Assembly (NCBI GenBank): GCA_016787135.1
Contig: JAEUVK010000183.1
Coordinates: 1 to 62,328 of the forward strand
From: Chitinophagaceae bacterium
GTDB lineage: Bacteria > Bacteroidota > Bacteroidia > Chitinophagales > Chitinophagaceae
Direction of reading: 5' to 3'
DNA: 62,328 nt
Part shown: in pieces, positions 59,102-62,328 of the stretch
How positions within the stretch are numbered: the first letter of the stretch is position 1
Layout: every line of letters starts with the position of its first letter
Made by a program: the position numbers and the translations under genes
The notes under the pieces: model-generated
The model's input: only the letters and a program-made list of their open reading frames with translations
What the model was told of the DNA's origin: nothing
Databases searched by the model: none

Positions 59102-59551
59102 TTAACTTCTTTTGATCAGTGTGGAATGGAGGTGTTTTACACGCCATTGCTTTTTTATTTTCACCAAAACTACTGTTTCCAGCCATTGTATCATTGTTTG
59201 CCTGCCCTCTCTGGTAATAGCCGAATTAAGCCGGTAAGTTACCCATGCCGTAGATTTATCCGTTTCGATATGAATGAAATCAAACGTGTTGGTACGCCTG
59301 AAATCGGCTGCCTGGTTCAGGGTGATCCCTTTCCTGATAAGGGTATCGATATTCCATACCAGTCCATATTCGTACAATGTAATATCAGGGGTGCAATAGG
59401 TTTTCAGGGCTGCTGAATCCCGGCCAGATAAGGCTTCAAACATTTTTACAACCGCCTGCTGTATTTTCTGCTGGTCTTTTGAAAATAGCGGCTGTGCATG
59501 CAAGACTATTGAAGCTAAAATTGCAATGGCCGGGAGGGTTACTTTTCTCAT
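59102..59551 (-). CDS. Exported NTF2-like (DUF4440-type) protein
   Basis: This 149-residue protein has a signal peptide (ends IVLHAQ) and a SnoaL/DUF4440 cone fold: QKIQQAVVKMFEALSGRDSAALKTYCTPDITLYEYG, ADFRRTNTFDFIHIETDKSTAWVTYRL, VVLVKIKKQWRVKHLHSTLI. It is close in type to the lipoprotein at 6637 but not similar enough in sequence to call a recent duplicate. The function is unknown. Directly upstream of it lies the REP/RAYT remnant. Confidence 0.8.
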   Translation of the reverse strand: MRKVTLPAIAILASIVLHAQPLFSKDQQKIQQAVVKMFEALSGRDSAALKTYCTPDITLYEYGLVWNIDTLIRKGITLNQAADFRRTNTFDFIHIETDKSTAWVTYRLNSAITREGRQTMIQWLETVVLVKIKKQWRVKHLHSTLIKRS

Positions 59552-59581
59552 TTTTTTTTGTTTAATTTTTTATGGCGCCGT

Positions 59582-59601
59582 GGTGCGTGTCTCCACGCAC
59601 C
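59582..59601. repeat. REP-type palindrome, left copy
   Basis: GGTGCGTG, loop TCTC, CACGCACC: a perfect 8-bp stem of 20 bases. The right copy at 59822-59841 is its inverted near-copy. Confidence 0.75.
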
Positions 59602-59612
59602 CTCATTGTATA

Positions 59613-59804
59613 TTAAATTATCTCCCACAGATCTTTCAGAAAAAGGAAGTTCTTCTCATTCGATTCGTAATAGCGGGCGGATGAATATTTATAGTCACAG
59701 GGATCTTTTGCCAGTTGCCGGTGTTCTGCCAGCGGGTTCATGTGAATATACTTAAGTTTTTGTAAGGCCACTTTTCGGGAAAGCTGCAAAGCTTTGATAA
59801 GTTT
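59613..59804 (-). pseudogene. RAYT (REP-associated tyrosine transposase) C-terminal remnant
   Basis: On the minus strand a frame closed upstream by a stop codon (59805-59807) encodes LQKLKYIHMNPLAEH, then LAKDPCDYKYSSARYYES and FLFLKDLWEII. The patterns YIHMNP and DYKYSSARYY are the conserved C-terminal blocks of Y1/IS200-like RAYT transposases (normally about 180-230 residues). The catalytic His-hydrophobic-His and Tyr regions are missing, so this is a dead fragment of about 63 codons. It lies exactly between two inverted REP-type palindromes. Confidence 0.82.
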
Positions 59805-59821
59805 TTAGTTTAGCCGGTTCT

Positions 59822-59841
59822 GGTGCGTGGAGACACACACC
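59822..59841. repeat. REP-type palindrome, right copy (inverted)
   Basis: GGTGCGTG, loop GAGA, CACACACC: the reverse complement of the left copy with one base changed. The opposite loop sequences (TCTC versus GAGA) show the two are in inverted orientation, as in REPIN-like units. Confidence 0.75.
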
Positions 59842-59847
59842 TCGGCT

Positions 59848-60900
59848 TCAGGGTGTGAACTGATTGTTCGCTACATCATTCAAAAATTTTATCAACCCGC
59901 TAAAATAATTTTTGGGGTCATCGTACTGCCCAAGATGCCCGGAATTTAAGGTTAGACTTCTTCCTTGTTGAACTTGTTTAGACATCCATTCCATATATTT
60001 CGGGTCCATAGTATCATATTTACCGCCAATAATTAAAGTAGGAACAGATATTTCTTTTAAACGATTTGATACGTCCCAATTTTTCAAAGTTGCATTTCCC
60101 GTCATTCCAAATTCGCTATAACCCTGCATATAAATGTAGATTTTCGGGTTAAGGTGAGAAAGGCCACGGTTTATAAATTCTGGCCATTCTTCCAATGGTT
60201 TATGCAAAACATGTTGTGTGTAATAATATTTCATCAATAATTCCGAATATCTCGGATTTTCAAAATCTCCTTTTGCTTCCAATGCAGAAATTTCTTTCCA
60301 AACTTCGGGGGGTAGTTGTGGTGCAAGAACATCTTTGGCGTATTTTTCGTATTCTGGTGCACTCGCCATCATATTTGTAATTATTAATCCTTTCAGGTTT
60401 TGCTGATATTTCAACGCATATTCCATTGCCAAAAGTCCGCCCCAAGATTGTCCGAGTAAATAGAAATTATCTTTATCGAGTTTCAATGCTTTCCGCACTT
60501 GCTCCACTTCTTCCACGAAATGCTGCGTTGTCCAGAGTGAGGAGTCGTTTGGTTTGTCGCTGTAATAGGAATCCAATTGGTCGTAATAAATATATTCGAT
60601 GCCTTCATTTGGAAGATAGCCATCAAAATTTTCAAAAAATTCGTGTGTTCCACCTGGCCCACCATGAAGCAGTAATACTTTTATTTTCGGATTATTTCCC
60701 ACACGTTTTGTCCAGACTTTAAAAGTCCCCTTCGGTGTTGAAATTGGAATCATTTTTATTCCACCAGTATTTTGGTCACCGCTATTTGAATAATCAAAGT
60801 AAGTGGATTTACTTGTCGAAGTTTTGTCAGTGGTTTTGGGTGATTGGTCACATGAAAACAAACAACTTGCAATTATAAGTGTAATAAAAAATATTTTCAT
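59848..60900 (-). CDS. Lipoprotein alpha/beta hydrolase, proline iminopeptidase-like
   Basis: This 350-residue protein has a lipoprotein signal (IIASCLFSC) and an alpha/beta hydrolase of the S33 proline iminopeptidase type: VLLLHGGPGGTHEFFENF, YYDQLDSYYS, the nucleophile elbow GQSWGG, PTLIIGGKYDTMDP (Asp) and NSGHLGQYD (His). It likely removes N-terminal prolines or hydrolyses small amides or esters in the periplasm. The DNA is clearly more AT-rich than the housekeeping genes in the window, and it is preceded by an attC-like inverted repeat, so acquisition by transfer is likely. Confidence 0.87.
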   Translation of the reverse strand: MKIFFITLIIASCLFSCDQSPKTTDKTSTSKSTYFDYSNSGDQNTGGIKMIPISTPKGTFKVWTKRVGNNPKIKVLLLHGGPGGTHEFFENFDGYLPNEGIEYIYYDQLDSYYSDKPNDSSLWTTQHFVEEVEQVRKALKLDKDNFYLLGQSWGGLLAMEYALKYQQNLKGLIITNMMASAPEYEKYAKDVLAPQLPPEVWKEISALEAKGDFENPRYSELLMKYYYTQHVLHKPLEEWPEFINRGLSHLNPKIYIYMQGYSEFGMTGNATLKNWDVSNRLKEISVPTLIIGGKYDTMDPKYMEWMSKQVQQGRSLTLNSGHLGQYDDPKNYFSGLIKFLNDVANNQFTP

Positions 60901-60945
60901 TGTATCTATTGTTTTGGTATTTGAATTTTAGTGTGCCTGAAAAAT

Positions 60946-61144
60946 AGCGTACAACATAGAAAACTTTGCGTTCGGCAGGGCATTTGAAAAATGTCCAGCC
61001 CGGAACTGCAACCGATTAAAGTTACAAAAGTTGAAAATATATTCTGTTGCTCATTCGTGTTCTGCCGGATATGTAGCTGATAGTAGCACTACGATGAGGA
61101 TTTATTCGTCACCCCTGCTGACGCAAAACTGAATGTTGTACGCT
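60946..61144. repeat. Long imperfect inverted repeat, integron attC-like
   Basis: The outer arms AGCGTACAACAT (60946-60957) and ATGTTGTACGCT (61133-61144) are perfect over 12 bp. Inner arms: TTGCGT with ACGCAA, then CGGCAG (60973-60978) with CTGCCG (61062-61067). The centre holds a small hairpin GGCATTT/AAATGTCC. It begins 3 bases past the stop of the gene at 61148 and ends 45 bases before the start of the hydrolase. ACAAC/GTTGT cores and nested arms recall attC sites, but 199 bases is long for attC and the core is not a strict RYYYAAC. Confidence 0.5.
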
Positions 61145-61147
61145 TGT

Positions 61148-61648
61148 TTATCTCCAACGAACTAAATATTTCAGTCCCCAACTTTTTGAAACACTGTCAA
61201 TTTGAATGTCAGTAAGGTCAATATGCAACAACTTATTGTAATTATAAAAGAACAATTTACCATGTCTAGTCGCCTGTGTGTCGCCTTGAACCTTTGAGTA
61301 AATGTTCATTTGAAAATATAGTGTGTCATTGAATTTTTTCCGATAAGCGTCCATTTCGTCGTAGAGTCCTGTAGTATCAGTGAGAGGTGTCACGTTTTTC
61401 CAAACATGCAGCGGTTCTTGGTCTTTGGGTAGGTCTTTTCCCGATTCCCAACGATTACCAAAAAAAGCATTGTACTTGTTTTTAGCTTTCATGTAGTCAT
61501 CGATAATTGGAATGTGAAGTCTGCCCCTTAAATCGTTTGCCTTAACCCCATAATGCAAATTTGAGATACGATGTCTATTGTAGAAAAAGTCAAATATCAA
61601 GTAGGTAATGAATAGAAGTAAAATACCTCGCAGTATATATTTTTTCAT
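61148..61648 (-). CDS. Hypothetical membrane-anchored protein
   Basis: This 166-residue protein has an N-terminal membrane segment (LRGILLLFITYLIFDFFY) and a charged soluble part (GRLHIPIIDDYMKAKNKYNAFFGNRWES, YRKKFNDTLYFQMNIYSKVQGDTQATRHGKLFFYNYNK, KSWGLKYLVRWR). I do not recognise a family. It is AT-rich and sits between two inverted-repeat elements that share AATAGCGTACAAC (60943-60955 and 61667-61679), in the manner of a gene cassette. The function is unknown. Confidence 0.65.
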   Translation of the reverse strand: MKKYILRGILLLFITYLIFDFFYNRHRISNLHYGVKANDLRGRLHIPIIDDYMKAKNKYNAFFGNRWESGKDLPKDQEPLHVWKNVTPLTDTTGLYDEMDAYRKKFNDTLYFQMNIYSKVQGDTQATRHGKLFFYNYNKLLHIDLTDIQIDSVSKSWGLKYLVRWR

Positions 61649-61666
61649 TTTGTTGGAGTCGATCTA

Positions 61667-61778
61667 AATAGCGTACAACGCATGTATTGGCGCTATTATC
61701 AGAAACTACAAAAAAATCAAATACCTGGCTTTCAGGCAGATGATGTTATACATTTTGTATTTACAATAGCGCCAATAC
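61667..61778. repeat. Second cassette-boundary-like inverted repeat
   Basis: AATAGCGTACAAC (61667-61679), identical to 13 bases at 60943-60955, is followed by GTATTGGCGCTATT (61684-61697), which is perfectly complementary to AATAGCGCCAATAC (61765-61778). It stands just upstream (minus sense) of the gene at 61148-61648. The region up to 61853 holds no gene. Confidence 0.5.
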
Positions 61779-61853
61779 CCGATAGCAACCGAATAATAAG
61801 TATTTGTAAACGGTTGCACTCAGCAAATATCGTTTTGTGGTTTACTTCATACT

Positions 61854-62328
61854 TTACACCAGTTTATGCTCGTACGCATATTTCACCAGCCCGATCACAC
61901 TGTTGGTGCCGGTCTTGCGGAAGATATTCTTGCGGTGGGTCTCTACCGTTCTTTCACTGATGAATAAAGCCTCGGCGATCTGTTTGTTGTTGTACTCTTT
62001 TTCTATCAGGCGCAGTATCTCTATTTCCCGGTCGGTCAGGTGGGCCTCTTCATTCTCTTTTTTGCGCTGGCTGGTGCGGTGCAGTTCGTTTATTACTTCT
62101 TCACTGAAGTAGATACCGCCGCCCGCTATCTTTTCCAGGGCTTTGATCAGTTCCTGCTTGCCGATATTCTTCAGTACATAACCGGAGATATCCGCATCGT
62201 TGATCATTTCATTCACCAGGTCGCCCTGCCCGCTCATGGAGAGGGCCATGATCTTTACAGCGGGATATTTTTCTTTTACCTGTCTGGCCAGCAGGTTGCC
62301 GGGCAGTTGCGGCATCATCACATCGGTC
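61854..62328 (-). CDS. NarL/FixJ-type response regulator (partial, N-terminus outside window)
   Basis: This two-component response regulator is cut by the right edge. The visible part starts just at the phospho-acceptor region (T-D-V-M-M-P-Q-L), continues with the receiver domain end (VKIMALSMSGQGDLVNEMI, DADISGYVLKNIGKQELIKAL) and has a C-terminal LuxR-type HTH (LTDREIEILRLIEKEYNNKQIA, LFISERTVETHRKNIFRKTG). The receiver lysine is in YVLKN. It would bind DNA as a phosphorylation-controlled dimer. The sensor kinase is not in view. Confidence 0.92.
   Translation of the reverse strand, partial: TDVMMPQLPGNLLARQVKEKYPAVKIMALSMSGQGDLVNEMINDADISGYVLKNIGKQELIKALEKIAGGGIYFSEEVINELHRTSQRKKENEEAHLTDREIEILRLIEKEYNNKQIAEALFISERTVETHRKNIFRKTGTNSVIGLVKYAYEHKLV

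Larger units (their letters stand above)
59582..59841 (-). mobile_element. Remnant REP-RAYT-REP unit
   Basis: A 260-base unit is formed by two inverted REP palindromes with the 3' end of a RAYT gene between them. The arrangement is that of RAYT loci, in which the domesticated transposase is flanked by the REP sequences it recognises. Only a decayed part remains, and it separates an NTF2-like gene from the hydrolase gene. It fills a stretch of about 296 bases with no intact gene. Confidence 0.7.

Noticed and set aside
59558..59755. Plus-strand 65-codon frame near the REP palindromes
   Set aside because: It is the antisense of the RAYT remnant, whose minus-strand translation shows conserved transposase blocks.

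Overview
This 62 kb window is chromosomal DNA from a member of the Bacteroidota, most likely the Chitinophagaceae or close relatives. The case rests on two proteins ending in type IX secretion (T9SS) sorting domains, promoters of the TTTG-N19/20-TAnnTTTG type, a TonB-dependent receptor with a carboxy-terminal barrel, DUF2807, DUF4954, CHRD and MuiA-type proteins, the fused DAHP synthase/chorismate mutase, and the almost complete absence of Shine-Dalgarno sequences. I see no prophage, plasmid, CRISPR array or intact insertion sequence. Most of the window is housekeeping sequence.

Layout. 1-6.4 kb: end of a glucan phosphorylase, ispH, a GH13 amylase-family enzyme, a Do-type protease, and an acyl-CoA reductase divergent from a ferredoxin. 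6.6-9.4 kb: a small lipoprotein, ddl, a PASTA protein and a rhodanese. 9.4-11.8 kb: a TonB-dependent receptor under a TPP riboswitch, hence probably a thiamine-compound importer. 11.9-16 kb: two tandem DUF2807 proteins, an initiator tRNA, era and der. 16-24.3 kb: a small Ala-rich lipoprotein, a T9SS cargo protein, DUF4954, glmS and mgtE. 24.4-36.8 kb: a SET protein, a CHRD lipoprotein, an acyltransferase-like membrane protein, mutS, a MuiA-type protein, a CotH-type T9SS protein, a TrmH methyltransferase, a UbiA prenyltransferase, ruvX, def and an exported protein. 36.9-43.6 kb: an RluD-type synthase, lipB, a PLP deaminase, a nucleotidyltransferase, then an ECF sigma factor overlapping an unusual anti-sigma/HtrA-like protease fusion, divergent from a second copy of the small lipoprotein. 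43.8-54 kb: a DEAD-box helicase and then a large aromatic amino acid operon (pheA, aminotransferase, tyrA, unknown, DAHP synthase-chorismate mutase, aroB, aroA, aroC, DUF952). 54-62.3 kb: an L,D-transpeptidase, an OmpA-type protein, several small genes, a RAYT transposase remnant between inverted REP palindromes, two AT-rich genes bounded by cassette-like inverted repeats, and the end of a NarL-type response regulator.

The strongest unannotated signal is a complete-looking Phe/Tyr transcription attenuator in front of pheA: a 29-codon leader peptide with ten aromatic residues among eleven, a terminator, and a competing antiterminator. Next are the sigma/anti-sigma-protease module and the two nearly identical alanine-heptad lipoproteins ending in Lys-Lys, which resemble Braun's lipoprotein in design and share the window with an L,D-transpeptidase. 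A further theme is degenerate short repeats that fill gene junctions and also appear translated in frame inside MutS, LipB and AroA. All functional statements are from sequence reading only; no search or folding program was run.
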